From assembly GCA_013538855.1 (NCBI GenBank), contig JABXJS010000164.1, positions 1-42,081 of the forward strand: a stretch of DNA of 42,081 bases, in the 5' to 3' direction. The notes below the pieces were generated by a model. The model worked only from the letters and a program-made list of their open reading frames with translations, was not told where the DNA came from and did no database searches. This DNA is from Herpetosiphonaceae bacterium (lineage in GTDB: Bacteria; Chloroflexota; Chloroflexia; Chloroflexales; Herpetosiphonaceae). The position numbers were made by a program, and so were the translations under genes. Positions 8,096 through 16,649 of this stretch are shown here, piece by piece; positions within the stretch are counted from its first letter, which is position 1, and each line of letters opens with the position of its first letter.

Positions 8096-8320
8096 CTATT
8101 CCGCGTTGTCTGCGGGCTGGTTGTCGTCGTCGAGCGGCTCGGCTTGCGCCGGCAGCGGTATTGGTTGGTTCTGGCTTGTGTCGCCACGGGCGGGCACGAG
8201 CGGTGGTGGGGTGTGCTGCTGCTGCTGCTGTCGCTCGTGCTCGGGTGTGCCGGGCACTTGCTCGGGCGCTAGCTCGCGCTCGCGCTCGTCGGCGTCTTGA
8301 AATAGCGGTTGGTCGCTCAT
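8096..8320 (-). CDS. Small acidic, low-complexity protein of unknown function
   Basis: A 74-residue frame whose ATG overlaps the TGA of the upstream glycosidase gene (ATGA, bases 8317-8320), implying translational coupling. The binding-protein gene follows after 36 nt. The product is hydrophilic and probably disordered. It is rich in Glu, Gln, Pro and Asp, has a run of five Gln near residue 32, and lacks a signal peptide, membrane segment or Cys. I recognise no family. It could be a real coupled gene or a spacer that happens to be open; the exact 4-base overlap, shared with other junctions in the window, favours a gene. Confidence 0.5.
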   Translation of the reverse strand: MSDQPLFQDADERERELAPEQVPGTPEHERQQQQQHTPPPLVPARGDTSQNQPIPLPAQAEPLDDDNQPADNAE

Positions 8321-10368
8321 AAGCGCTGCTCCTGTGTGTTTAGCCGTATCCGGTCGCCAGGAGCTACGCTGCTGGTTTGGTGTTGACGCCAGCTTACGGT
8401 CAGCGGTTGGTCGCCGTGGTGATGGTGTATCTCTAGCGCCGCCGGCTCGATGCTCAGATCGATCCGGTGCGCGCCTATGTGGAGATCGGTGAGCGCTAGC
8501 CGCTCCCAGGTGGGCGGCAGTTGCGGATCAAGGTTGATGCGATGCTCCAGCGCATCGGGCCGCACGCCCGCTACGCCGCTCAACACGCCCTCGAGCAGCA
8601 GCCCCGCCGACCACAGCTGCACAAAACACAGCCCTGCGGGGATCAGCTCCTCCAGCGCGCCCAAAATGCCGCTGTCGCTCGTGGCGGCGATGGCCTTCAG
8701 GTACTGCACGGCGCGCTCCATGTGCCCATGGCGACACAGCGCCAGCACCAGCAGCCCGGTCGGCAGCGTCCAGACGCGCTCATCGCGCTCGCGAGTGTGC
8801 ATCAGCCCCCACTGGTTGACATAGCCGCGCAGCACGTTGTCCAGCACCTGCGCGGCCCGATGCGGAGCGGCGATGCCCAGCTGCACTGGCAGGATCACGG
8901 TCCAGTGGCCGTCAAGCTGCAGTTGCCCGTCGCTGTGGCGTGAGTCGGCGTACATGCCCGCGTCGCTTAGCCACCACTCGGCCTCCAGCGCCTGATGCAG
9001 CGTGTTGGCCTTGGCGCGGTACTGCGCGGCCTCGCTTGTGCGCCCAAGCCGCTGGGCCATGGTCGCCAGCGTGTGCAGCGCGGCGATGGCGTAGCACTGC
9101 ACGTCGAGCTTGAAGATGCCCATGCCCGTGCGCTCGACCATGCCGTCGCCCCACAGGTAGGGCGTGCCCTGCCAGCTGTGCGCCTGCAGCACGTAGTCGA
9201 TCAGCCCCTCGCGGCAGCGCGGGTACATGCGCTCCAGAAAATCGCGGTCGCCGCTCCAGCACACGTAGTCCCACACCGCCAGCACAAACTGCGGCGTCTC
9301 CTGCAGGTTGCCCGAGTTGAAGATGCGCCCGTTGGTGGTCAGCTCGTGGGGCACCCGGCCGCACTGCTGCCAGGCCACCTGCGCCAGCTGCTCCAGCGCC
9401 GATTTGCTCGTGTCACGGAAGCCTGCCGCCACCGCGCCCGGCACCGTGTAGGTGGTGTCGCAGCCGAAGAACTGTGGGTACTCCGGCAGCCCAGCCAGGA
9501 AGTAGCGCCCGAGCGCTGGCGGGTACTCGGCCTCCAGCGCATGCAGGTTGACCTTCGCCAAGCTCCAGGCGCTGTTCAGCTGTGCATCAGGGCTGTGAAA
9601 CTGCACGCCGCTGCTGAGCACATGCTGATAGCCGCTCAGCTGCTGTTGCCGGTGGTCGTCAGCGTGGGCCAGCGCATCCGCGAGCTGCGCCTGCGCGCGT
9701 TCGGCCCCGCCGGTGTGCTCTGCCACCAGTGCGATGACGATCTGCCGCTGCTGATCTGGCGCAAGCTCGATGGCATAGCTGAGGTAGGCGTGGCTGCCGC
9801 CGTGGCTGCACTGGCTGGGCGCAGGCGCGGAGCCAAGCGCCGCCCCTGGGCCGCTCGTCCAGTCGCCTGGGCTGGCCTGCACGCCGTCGTCGGTTGTGCG
9901 AATCTGCGTTGGGCCAAGCTCCACGCCGCCAAACCAGCAGGCGCGGATGTCGAACTGGGCGCTGAGCTGAATCGCGCCCTGCCAGCGCTCGCTGCTGTTG
10001 TTGTGGAGGCGTAGCTCCACGTAGGCGATCGGCGCTGCTGGCGCGATCCACTCGCACCACGTGACATCGACCGCGCCCTGCCAGCGGCGCTCAATATGGC
10101 TCCACGCTTGCACGCACTCATCGGCGTGGTCGAGAACACGGGTGCCTGTGCTGTCGATCAGCAGCGCGCGCCATCCGGCCAGCACCCGCCACGGATGCGC
10201 CCAGATGCCGCCCATCTTGCCAACGATGTGCTCGTCGCCAAAAGGCACGATCCCGCCGCCAACAGCGCCAATGGCGTACATCCGCCGCCCGGCCAGGTAG
10301 GTTGGTGTGTTCATTGGAGCCTCGCGCTGCTGCGTGAGCGCCCCAAGCTGTAGCCGCTGTGTGGTCAT
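8317..10368 (-). CDS. Cytoplasmic glycoside hydrolase, glycogen-debranching/amylo-1,6-glucosidase-like
   Basis: A 683-residue protein. Residues to about 240 form a beta-rich N-terminal domain with MYAIGAVGGGIVPFGDEH. The middle is an (alpha/alpha)6 six-hairpin catalytic region with GCDTTYTVPGAVAAG, GRVPHELTTNGRIFN, TPYLWGDGMVERTG and WTLPTGLLVLAL. A small C-terminal beta domain ends it. The best match in style is the COG3408 debranching-enzyme group; alpha-rhamnosidase-like or other six-hairpin families are possible. There is no signal peptide, so it acts in the cytoplasm, consistent with hydrolysis of sugars imported by the downstream ABC genes. The start at 10368 overlaps the previous stop by ATGA; a second ATG at 10314 with GAGG upstream is an alternative. 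Confidence 0.72.
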   Translation of the reverse strand: MTTQRLQLGALTQQREAPMNTPTYLAGRRMYAIGAVGGGIVPFGDEHIVGKMGGIWAHPWRVLAGWRALLIDSTGTRVLDHADECVQAWSHIERRWQGAVDVTWCEWIAPAAPIAYVELRLHNNSSERWQGAIQLSAQFDIRACWFGGVELGPTQIRTTDDGVQASPGDWTSGPGAALGSAPAPSQCSHGGSHAYLSYAIELAPDQQRQIVIALVAEHTGGAERAQAQLADALAHADDHRQQQLSGYQHVLSSGVQFHSPDAQLNSAWSLAKVNLHALEAEYPPALGRYFLAGLPEYPQFFGCDTTYTVPGAVAAGFRDTSKSALEQLAQVAWQQCGRVPHELTTNGRIFNSGNLQETPQFVLAVWDYVCWSGDRDFLERMYPRCREGLIDYVLQAHSWQGTPYLWGDGMVERTGMGIFKLDVQCYAIAALHTLATMAQRLGRTSEAAQYRAKANTLHQALEAEWWLSDAGMYADSRHSDGQLQLDGHWTVILPVQLGIAAPHRAAQVLDNVLRGYVNQWGLMHTRERDERVWTLPTGLLVLALCRHGHMERAVQYLKAIAATSDSGILGALEELIPAGLCFVQLWSAGLLLEGVLSGVAGVRPDALEHRINLDPQLPPTWERLALTDLHIGAHRIDLSIEPAALEIHHHHGDQPLTVSWRQHQTSSVAPGDRIRLNTQEQRL

Positions 10369-11747
10369 GCTGGACGCTCCAGTCTGTGTGTGCCTGGCGC
10401 TAGCTCATGTCGCGCTGTCGTCTGCCCATGCACAATCAGCGTCAGCGCCGTGCTGGTCACAACCTCAAGCGTGTCGGCCTGTGCGATCAGATCGACGCTG
10501 TGGCGGCCAAGCGGCAGGTTGCGCACGCCGCCGGGCATATCCGGCAGCCGCCACTCGATCTGCTGCTGCGGCGCGTTGATCTCGATGCCCAAGATGCTCT
10601 CGATCAGCAGCGCAATCGGCCCTAGCCCGCTCCAGCCGACAAAGTCTGGCCGCGCTGGCTGGCCTGGCTCGAAGCTATCTGCCCGATAGTTCTCCCAGAT
10701 CGTGCCGGTTGTGTCGATCACATTGCAGATCGCGTCGAGATGACGCTGCGCCGCCTCACGGGCGAAATCGTGGGCACCAATTGTGTGTAGCCCGCGCACA
10801 ATCATGTAGTTCGTTGGTGCCCACACCGCGCCCAGCCAGTAGTCGCCAAATGGCTTGTACAGCGGCTCGTTGGCCGCAAGCGTTGGAAACGGATGCGTGC
10901 GCCAGAACTGCTCAGGATCGCGCAGATGCTCGATCAGGCGCTGATTGTGCTCGGCGTCGGTGATCTGCGCTAGCAGCGCCCAGAAGGCTGCGACCGTTCG
11001 CGCCTTCACCGGCAGATCTGCGCCGTCGAGGTCCCAGTAGAAGCCCTCCGCGCTGTCCCACATCAGCCGATTGATCAGATCGGCGAGCAGAGCGTGCTCG
11101 GCGGCGTACAGTCGGGCGGCGGCGGCGTTGCCAATCACGCTGGCGATTTGGCTCATCATCTGCGCGTTGAGCGCCTGCTGAATCGAGTAGTCGCTCCAGG
11201 CGGCACCATAGCGCGGCGTGTTGTCCATGCCCGATCCCATATCGGTGATCCAGTACAGGCCATTCGGCAGCCGTCGGTTCGCCTGGAGCCAGCGATAGTA
11301 GCGCTCGAGATGCGGCCACACGCTGCGCAGCCGCTCGGTGTCGCCGTGGATCTGGTACTGGAGCCACTCGGCCCAGGCGAACAGCGGCGGGTTGCACGAG
11401 TCGCCTGAGCCTTTGGCCCACAGCGGCGCGCCGTTTTCCCAGCGGTACTCGCGGGCGATGTAGCCGTCGCTCTCCTGGCGCTGATAGAAGTTGTCGAGTG
11501 CTGGCCACACTGGCAGCGCCTCGCGGCTGTAGCGCGCGAAGGCGGCGATAAAGCAGGTGTCCCACTGAAAGATATTGCCGCCGAAGGCTGCATCAACATA
11601 CTGGCGTGCAAAGCCGTTTGCTGCGGTGCCTGAGCGCACCATCTGCGCGCCCAGCTCCCACGCCCGCCAGTAGGCGGCCTCCCAGCGCGGCTGCGTCGGT
11701 AGAAACGGCTGCGGTAGCTGATCATGGTTCAATGCAACATCTGACAC
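10365..11747 (-). CDS. Cytoplasmic six-hairpin glycosidase (trehalase/GH37-GH63-like)
   Basis: A 460-residue (alpha/alpha)6 protein of the trehalase-like clan. Seen are GNIFQWDTCFIAAFAR (the Gln-Trp-Asp motif typical of GH37/GH63), YIAREYRWENG, GSGMDNTPRYG (Gly-Met-Asp-Asn typical of alpha-glucosidases of this clan), WLGAVWAPTNYMI and GTIWENYRADS. The C-terminus is a short beta domain. I chose the GTG start at 11747 because AAGGA lies 7 nt upstream and the operator at 11765 lies just before it; the longer frame to 11834 would run through the operator and the lacI 3' end. There is no signal peptide. Possible substrates are trehalose-like or mannosyl/glucosyl disaccharides, not decidable here. 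Confidence 0.78.
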   Translation of the reverse strand: MSDVALNHDQLPQPFLPTQPRWEAAYWRAWELGAQMVRSGTAANGFARQYVDAAFGGNIFQWDTCFIAAFARYSREALPVWPALDNFYQRQESDGYIAREYRWENGAPLWAKGSGDSCNPPLFAWAEWLQYQIHGDTERLRSVWPHLERYYRWLQANRRLPNGLYWITDMGSGMDNTPRYGAAWSDYSIQQALNAQMMSQIASVIGNAAAARLYAAEHALLADLINRLMWDSAEGFYWDLDGADLPVKARTVAAFWALLAQITDAEHNQRLIEHLRDPEQFWRTHPFPTLAANEPLYKPFGDYWLGAVWAPTNYMIVRGLHTIGAHDFAREAAQRHLDAICNVIDTTGTIWENYRADSFEPGQPARPDFVGWSGLGPIALLIESILGIEINAPQQQIEWRLPDMPGGVRNLPLGRHSVDLIAQADTLEVVTSTALTLIVHGQTTARHELAPGTHRLERPA

Positions 11748-11764
11748 TTTGCTGTCCTTATGTA

Positions 11765-11780
11765 GTGGAAACGTTTCCAC
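11765..11780. promoter_or_regulatory. LacI-family operator GTGGAAACGTTTCCAC
   Basis: A perfect 16-bp palindrome with central CG, 17 bp before the GTG start of the first glycosidase and just after the lacI terminator hairpin. The core TGGAAACGTTTCCA is identical to the site at the lacI promoter (12830-12843), so the adjacent regulator is the likely ligand. Confidence 0.8.
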
Positions 11781-11787
11781 GCTGATC

Positions 11788-11809
11788 AAAAAAAAGAGCG
11801 TTAGCTCTT
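11788..11809 (-). terminator. Short terminator overlapping the lacI stop codon
   Basis: On the minus strand AAGAGC-TAAC-GCTCTT forms a 6-bp stem followed by eight T residues. The TAA stop of the regulator is in the loop and stem. The short stem suggests partial termination, with some read-through into the glycosidase and transport genes. Confidence 0.6.
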
Positions 11810-12808
11810 CGGCACACTGCTCTGGCGCACGCACAGCTCAACGGGAATGACTGTGCGGCGCGGGGCGGGCTGATCGGGGTTGCTCAGCCGGTCAAGCAGG
11901 ATGCGTGCGCCGCTGCGGCCCATGCGCTCCATCGGCTGATGCACGGTGGTGAGCTGGAGATAGCTCGACATCTCCAGGTCGTCGAAGCCGACCACAGCGA
12001 TATCCTGGCCAACCTGCATGCCGCGCGCCTGAATCTCGTCCATCGCCCCAAAGGCCTGCTCATCGCTGGCGGCGAAGATGGCCGTCGGCGGCGTTGCCAG
12101 GTTCAGCAGCGCTTTCGTGGATGCGCGGCCTACCTCGCGACCATCGCCGGAGGCGCGAATGTAGTCTTGGCAGATCTCGATGTTGTGGGTGCGCAGCGCA
12201 GCCTCGTAGCCGATCAGGCGCTCGCGATTAACGCTAATGCCTAGCTCCGGGTACAGCGGCCCGCAGATGTAGCCGATGCGCTGGTGCCCATGCTCGATCA
12301 GGTGCTCGACCGCCATCTGCGCCGCCGTCTCGTTGTCGATCACAACGGCAGGCAGATTGTGGGCCTCGGTGTCGATCAGCACCACCGGCAGATCGACCTT
12401 CGACAGCCGGTCTAGCTCCGCCGCGCCAAGCGGCAGCGATAGCACGATCAGCCCATCGAGCCGCCCTAAAAACGGCAGGTGCCCAAAGTAGCGGTCGCGC
12501 TGCTCGACCGACTCGACATTGAAGATAATGAGCTGGTAGTTGGCTTGGGCGACTTCGGCTTCAATGCCCCGGAGCACTTCCACGAAAAAGGGGCGGGTGA
12601 GGAATGGGAGCACCACACCAATGGTGTTTGTGCGCGCTGTAACCAGCTGCCGCGCCGCTTGGTTTGGCCGGTAGCCTAGCTCTTCGATGGCCGCCAGAAC
12701 ACGCTCACGCGTGCGCGGTAGCACGTTCGGCGATCCGTTGATCACCCGCGATACCGTGGCAATCCCAACACCTGCTAGGCGCGCTACATCTTTGATCGTG
12801 TGGGCCAT
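11801..12808 (-). CDS. LacI-family transcriptional regulator
   Basis: A 335-residue repressor. The N-terminal helix-turn-helix begins TIKDVARLAGVGIATVSRVIN, followed by the hinge region YRPNQAARQLVTARTN. Residues from about 60 form a periplasmic-binding-protein-like sugar sensor (IGVVLPFLTRPFF, VVLIDTE, AIFAASDEQAFGAMDEIQARG, VVGFDDLEMSSYLQLTTVHQP). It probably controls its own promoter and the downstream glycosidase/ABC operon, as identical operators lie on both sides of it. The effector is likely a sugar from the imported oligosaccharide. Confidence 0.95.
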   Translation of the reverse strand: MAHTIKDVARLAGVGIATVSRVINGSPNVLPRTRERVLAAIEELGYRPNQAARQLVTARTNTIGVVLPFLTRPFFVEVLRGIEAEVAQANYQLIIFNVESVEQRDRYFGHLPFLGRLDGLIVLSLPLGAAELDRLSKVDLPVVLIDTEAHNLPAVVIDNETAAQMAVEHLIEHGHQRIGYICGPLYPELGISVNRERLIGYEAALRTHNIEICQDYIRASGDGREVGRASTKALLNLATPPTAIFAASDEQAFGAMDEIQARGMQVGQDIAVVGFDDLEMSSYLQLTTVHQPMERMGRSGARILLDRLSNPDQPAPRRTVIPVELCVRQSSVPKS

Positions 12809-12829
12809 AACACCACTCCCCTTTGAGTG

Positions 12830-12843
12830 TGGAAACGTTTCCA
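12830..12843. promoter_or_regulatory. LacI-family operator TGGAAACGTTTCCA at the lacI promoter
   Basis: Perfect 14-bp palindrome starting 1 nt after the -10 box of the lacI promoter, covering the expected transcription start. This is a standard autorepression arrangement. Confidence 0.85.
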
Positions 12844-12844
12844 G

Positions 12845-12874
12845 AGTATAGCGTATCCACAGCTAACTTGTCAA
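12845..12874 (-). promoter_or_regulatory. Promoter of the lacI-glycosidase-ABC operon
   Basis: Minus-strand -35 TTGACA (12869-12874), 18-bp spacer, -10 TATACT (12845-12850). It is close to the sigma-70 consensus and directly followed by the operator. Confidence 0.8.
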
Positions 12875-12977
12875 GACTTCCTTAAAAGATTGTTCTGAAA
12901 AATGTCGATTTTGTCAAGCGCCGCTGCTGCGCGTGTCGAACCCGTCAAGCACGCGACGCTATGCTGAAAATGAGCGT

Positions 12978-13005
12978 TTGGATTCTAGCTGTTGTGTGCT
13001 ACCAT
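12978..13005 (+). promoter_or_regulatory. Probable promoter of the cysteine-synthesis gene
   Basis: TTGGAT (12978-12983), 16-bp spacer, TACCAT (13000-13005) with a TG one base before the -10. Moderate match; about 40 nt of leader before the ribosome site. Confidence 0.45.
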
Positions 13006-13052
13006 AACAGGCAGGCTATCCGGCCCCAACACACATTTTAGGAGGCAACCCC

Positions 13053-14450
13053 GTGATGACTGAGCAGACGGCGACAACGACGACGCCGGAAATCTGTGAC
13101 ACAATCCTTGATGCCATCGGCAATACGCCGCTCGTGCGCATCAATCGCTTGACCCGCGGTATTCGCGCCCAAGTGCTCGCCAAGGTCGAGTACCTCAACC
13201 CCGGCGGCTCCGTGAAGGATCGCATCGGTGTCTCGATGATCGAAGACGCCGAGCGCTCTGGGCGGCTCAAGCCCGGCGGCACAATCGTCGAGCCAACCAG
13301 CGGCAACACTGGTGCCGGTCTAGCTATCGCCGCCGCCATCCGCGGCTATAAAACGATCTTCGTTATGCCCGATAAGATGAGCGAGGAGAAAATTCGCTAT
13401 CTGCGCGCCCTCGGCGCTCGCGTCGTGATCACGCCAACCGCCGTCGAGCCGGACGATCCGCGCTCGTACTACTCGGTGGCCAAGCGCTTGGCCGAGGAGA
13501 CGCCCAACGCCATGCTCGCCGGGCAGTACTGGAATCAGGCCAATCCCGATGCCCACTACCGCACCACCGGCCCCGAGATCTGGCGGCAGACCGCCGGCAA
13601 GATCGATGCCTTTATCGCTGGCATGGGCACCGGCGGCACAATCAGCGGCACGGCCCGCTTCCTCAAAGAGCAAAATCCCAATATCAAGGTCGTCGGCGTC
13701 GATCCCGTCGGCTCACTCTACACCGAGTACTTCCGCTCTGGCAAGCTCGGCGAGGCCTTTAGCTATAAGGTCGAGGGCGTCGGCGAAGATTTCCTGCCCT
13801 CCACGATGCACTTCCAGTACATCGATGATGTCGTCCAGGTCGGCGATAAGGAGTCCTTCCTGATGACCCGTCGCCTCGTGCGCGAGGAGGGGCTGTTTGT
13901 CGGCGGCTCCTGCGGCATGGCCATGGCCGGCGCGCTGCGCTGGCTGCGCGCCCAGAACTGGGGCGACGATAAAACGGTCGTCGTGCTGCTGCCCGACTCG
14001 GGCACGCGCTACATCAGCAAAATCTTCTCCGACGACTGGATGCGCGAGAATGGCTTCTTAGAGGGCGATCCGGTCAGCCAGGTGCTCAACACCCGCGCTC
14101 GCGAGGTGATCTCCGCCGCGCAAACCGCTACCGTCGGCGAGGTCATCGCCCAGATGAAGCAGCACAATATCTCGCAGATGCCGGTCGTCGATGCCGATCA
14201 GCACCTCGTCGGCCTGATCGCCGAGGTTGATCTGCTCAACTACCTGCTCTCCGGCGCAGGCCAGATGGACCATCAGATCGCCGATATTGTCAGCACCGAT
14301 GTGGCCACAGTCAACCCCGACACGCCGATCGATGCGCTCACCGATGTGTTTAGCAGCGGGCAGGTGGCGGTGGTCGTCGACGCCGACCACGCTGTCGTGG
14401 GCATCATCACCAAGATCGATATGATCGACTATCTCGCCAACAAGAGCTAA
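13053..14450 (+). CDS. Cystathionine beta-synthase / cysteine synthase with C-terminal CBS domains
   Basis: A PLP enzyme of the fold II cysteine synthase family that makes cystathionine or cysteine from serine (or O-acetylserine). The catalytic domain (to about residue 330) has NTPLVRIN, the PLP lysine in GGSVKDR (about Lys55), the substrate loop EPTSGNTG and the phosphate-binding GTGGTISG. Residues from about 335 to the end are a pair of CBS domains (VGEVIAQMKQHNISQMPVV and a second copy), often an allosteric AdoMet/adenosine module. There is no N-terminal heme domain. GGAGG lies 7 nt before the GTG at 13053 and 10 nt before the next ATG at 13056; either may start. Monocistronic between its promoter and a 15-bp hairpin. 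Confidence 0.9.
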   Translation: MMTEQTATTTTPEICDTILDAIGNTPLVRINRLTRGIRAQVLAKVEYLNPGGSVKDRIGVSMIEDAERSGRLKPGGTIVEPTSGNTGAGLAIAAAIRGYKTIFVMPDKMSEEKIRYLRALGARVVITPTAVEPDDPRSYYSVAKRLAEETPNAMLAGQYWNQANPDAHYRTTGPEIWRQTAGKIDAFIAGMGTGGTISGTARFLKEQNPNIKVVGVDPVGSLYTEYFRSGKLGEAFSYKVEGVGEDFLPSTMHFQYIDDVVQVGDKESFLMTRRLVREEGLFVGGSCGMAMAGALRWLRAQNWGDDKTVVVLLPDSGTRYISKIFSDDWMRENGFLEGDPVSQVLNTRAREVISAAQTATVGEVIAQMKQHNISQMPVVDADQHLVGLIAEVDLLNYLLSGAGQMDHQIADIVSTDVATVNPDTPIDALTDVFSSGQVAVVVDADHAVVGIITKIDMIDYLANKS

Positions 14451-14467
14451 TCGATCAACCGACAACG

Positions 14468-14506
14468 CCGTGCGGCCAGCGCCTACAAGCAGCGCTGGCC
14501 GCACGG
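14468..14506. terminator. Perfect 15-bp hairpin between convergent genes
   Basis: CCGTGCGGCCAGCGC (14468-14482) pairs completely with 14492-14506 around a 9-nt loop. There is no T-tract on either side. It lies between the converging cysteine-synthesis and dioxygenase-like genes and can serve both. Confidence 0.65.
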
Positions 14507-14522
14507 TGCTTCCCCGTTGCGC

Positions 14523-15182
14523 CTAGCCCACCTCGCCTGCGCGGAGCTTCCAAACGCTTGGAAACAGATGCCGCGCCAGCCCTTTGCGCAGGTAGTCGAT
14601 GCCCTGCCCGCCGGTGCCCGGCATATGCTCGCCTAAGAAGCGCTCCGCAATCTGCAGATGGCCCGCGAGAAAGCGCTGCATGGTCGCATCAAGGCTGGCG
14701 ATCAGCTCTGCCAGCCCGATCAGCTCCTCCGCACCACTCCTGTACAGCGCGCTGGGCGTGTGGCCCTGCCGCTCGCAGGCGCGCTCGAATGCCTGCCATA
14801 GCGGCCGCGCCTGCTGGTGGACCCGGCGGTAGCCCGGTGACTGTAGCCCGCTGGCTGTGCCCAGCGCCGCGCGAAAGGCATGGTAGTCGCGCAGCGGCAT
14901 GCTCTCCAGCAGCCGCAGCTGGTCGTTCAGCAGCGCGCCAACATCAACGCAGCGGCGCAGCAGCCGTGCGGCGGTCGCTAGCTCGTCGGCGTCAAGACTG
15001 GCCGCCGTGCGCGCCAGCTCCATGGCGATCAGATTTAACCACAGCTCCGAGACAAGATGCACGCTGCGGAACTGGACTTCCTCTGGATGGGTGCAGCTTG
15101 CCGGGGTGCCCTGGAGCGCAAAAAGCTCTGCTGCACCAAGATATTCTGCATACGCGGTGTCGAGATCGTCTGTTGATGCCAT
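14523..15182 (-). CDS. Tryptophan 2,3-dioxygenase family protein, short form
   Basis: A 219-residue all-helical protein with the signature stretches of tryptophan 2,3-dioxygenase, which opens the indole ring of tryptophan using heme. HLVSELWLN (His42) matches the HQxxELW helix of the family. LRDYHAFRAALGTASGLQS matches the substrate segment. AGHLQIAERFLG (His175) matches the helix that carries the heme ligand, and GTGGQGIDYL...FPSVWKLR matches the C-terminal signature. It is shorter than the usual 260-280 residues. Start 15182 has AAGGAGG upstream; the open frame before it is not needed. Activity on tryptophan is likely but not certain for this short branch. No kynurenine-pathway genes lie nearby. 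Confidence 0.78.
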   Translation of the reverse strand: MASTDDLDTAYAEYLGAAELFALQGTPASCTHPEEVQFRSVHLVSELWLNLIAMELARTAASLDADELATAARLLRRCVDVGALLNDQLRLLESMPLRDYHAFRAALGTASGLQSPGYRRVHQQARPLWQAFERACERQGHTPSALYRSGAEELIGLAELIASLDATMQRFLAGHLQIAERFLGEHMPGTGGQGIDYLRKGLARHLFPSVWKLRAGEVG

Positions 15183-15269
15183 TCGGTCCTCCTTGAAACG
15201 ACGTTGTTTCTCACCAGCATGATAGCATTCAGATCTGGTGGTGTATAGCTTGCTGCTAGAGGTTGGCGT

Positions 15270-15299
15270 TTGCATCAACGGAACTGTGTAAGGTACAAT
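15270..15299 (+). promoter_or_regulatory. Promoter of the glgC pair
   Basis: TTGCAT (15270-15275), 18-bp spacer, TACAAT (15294-15299). The leader to the ATG at 15353 is about 47 nt. Confidence 0.6.
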
Positions 15300-15352
15300 C
15301 CTTGTTGTACGTCCCCGCTTGCAAATTTCCCGTTTGTCTATAAGGAGGCGAC

Positions 15353-16600
15353 ATGCGCGTCGTAGCAATGATTATGGCCGGTGGTGAAGGAACACGGCTG
15401 AGTGTCCTGAGCGAAAAACGCGCCAAGCCGTCGGTACCATTCGCTGGGAAATACCGAATTATCGACTTTACCCTCTCCAACTGCGTCAACTCTGGTATCT
15501 TCGATGTTGCGGTCCTCACACAGTATCGGCCTCATTCGCTCAATGAGCACATCGGCATTGGCAAACCATGGGATCTCGACCGCTCGCGCGGTGGTGTTCG
15601 GCTGCTTCAGCCCTATCAGGGCCGCAATGACCAAAGCTGGTACAGCGGCACCGCTGATGCAATCATGCAGAACATCAACTTTATCGAGGAGCAGCGCGCC
15701 GATCTGGTGCTCGTGCTCTCCGGCGACCATATCTACAAGATGGACTATCGTGATATTGTCGCGACCCACACTGCCCGCAAGGCCGATCTGACCGTGGCCG
15801 TGATGGATGTGCCCCTCGAGCAGACCGATCGCTTCGGTATTATGACCGTCGATGCTGACAACCGCATCGTCGAGTTCACCGAGAAGCCCAAAAGCCGCGA
15901 TAAAGGCACCTTGGCCTCGATGGGCATCTATGTGTTCAACGCACCGGTGCTGATCGAGCGCCTGCGCCAGACCAGTCAGCAGCACCCCAATCTCGATTTT
16001 GGCAAGCACGTCATCCCCGCCATGATCGCTCAGGATTTTGTGGTGGCCTACTCGTTCAATAGCTACTGGGTCGATGTTGGAACCCTCGACTCGTACTGGG
16101 AGACGAGCATGGAGCTGCTTGATCCAAGCTGTGAGCTGGATTTGTTCGATAACAGCTGGCGCATCCATACGCGCTCGGAGGAGCGCCCGCCCGCCAAGCT
16201 TGGCCCCCAGAGCAAAGTCACTGGCTCGATGATCTGCAATGGCTGTGTGGTGCGCGGCACGGTCGAGCACTCCGTCCTCTCGCCTGGCGTGTATGTCTCG
16301 CCTGGCGCGGTGGTGCGCAACTCGATCGTTATGACCGATAGCTGGATCGGCCCCGGCGCTGTCCTTGATCGCGTAATTGTCGATAAGCAGGCCGTCGTTG
16401 GAGCCAATGTGCAGCTCGGCTGGGGCGATGATAACTCCCCTAACCGCCTGCAGCCCGATAAAGTCACCGCTGGCATTAGTGTCGTTGGCAAGGGTGCCCA
16501 TATTCCCGCCGGGATCAAGATTGGCCGCAATGTGATCATCAACGCTGATCGCGATGAGGACGCCTTCAACGGCGATGTCCCGAGCGGCGAGACGATCTAG
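15353..16600 (+). CDS. glgC: Glucose-1-phosphate adenylyltransferase (ADP-glucose pyrophosphorylase)
   Basis: A 415-residue enzyme that forms ADP-glucose from ATP and glucose-1-phosphate, the committed step of glycogen synthesis. The nucleotidyltransferase domain has the intact loop [21 protein letters not shown] (Arg15, Lys25), the metal/catalytic Asp in [10 protein letters not shown], and the glucose-1-phosphate lysine in FTEKPK. The C-terminal part is a left-handed beta-helix of hexapeptide repeats. AAGGAGG sits 4 nt before the ATG. It is followed after 49 nt by a paralogue that lacks key residues, suggesting a heteromeric enzyme with this as the catalytic subunit. Confidence 0.95.
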   Translation: MRVVAMIMAGGEGTRLSVLSEKRAKPSVPFAGKYRIIDFTLSNCVNSGIFDVAVLTQYRPHSLNEHIGIGKPWDLDRSRGGVRLLQPYQGRNDQSWYSGTADAIMQNINFIEEQRADLVLVLSGDHIYKMDYRDIVATHTARKADLTVAVMDVPLEQTDRFGIMTVDADNRIVEFTEKPKSRDKGTLASMGIYVFNAPVLIERLRQTSQQHPNLDFGKHVIPAMIAQDFVVAYSFNSYWVDVGTLDSYWETSMELLDPSCELDLFDNSWRIHTRSEERPPAKLGPQSKVTGSMICNGCVVRGTVEHSVLSPGVYVSPGAVVRNSIVMTDSWIGPGAVLDRVIVDKQAVVGANVQLGWGDDNSPNRLQPDKVTAGISVVGKGAHIPAGIKIGRNVIINADRDEDAFNGDVPSGETI

Positions 16601-16649
16601 GGTGTTCTGTGCGTGAGTCAAAGCTAGCTAAGTGTGCGAAGGAGTAGTT

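Noticed and set aside
8995-10014. 339-codon plus-strand frame opposite the glycosidase gene
   Set aside because: His/Arg/Gln-rich mirror of a real coding region, with no ribosome site.
15338-16621. 427-codon minus-strand frame opposite glgC
   Set aside because: A shadow of the GC-biased codons of a clear glgC gene. No family features, and the real gene has its own promoter and ribosome site.
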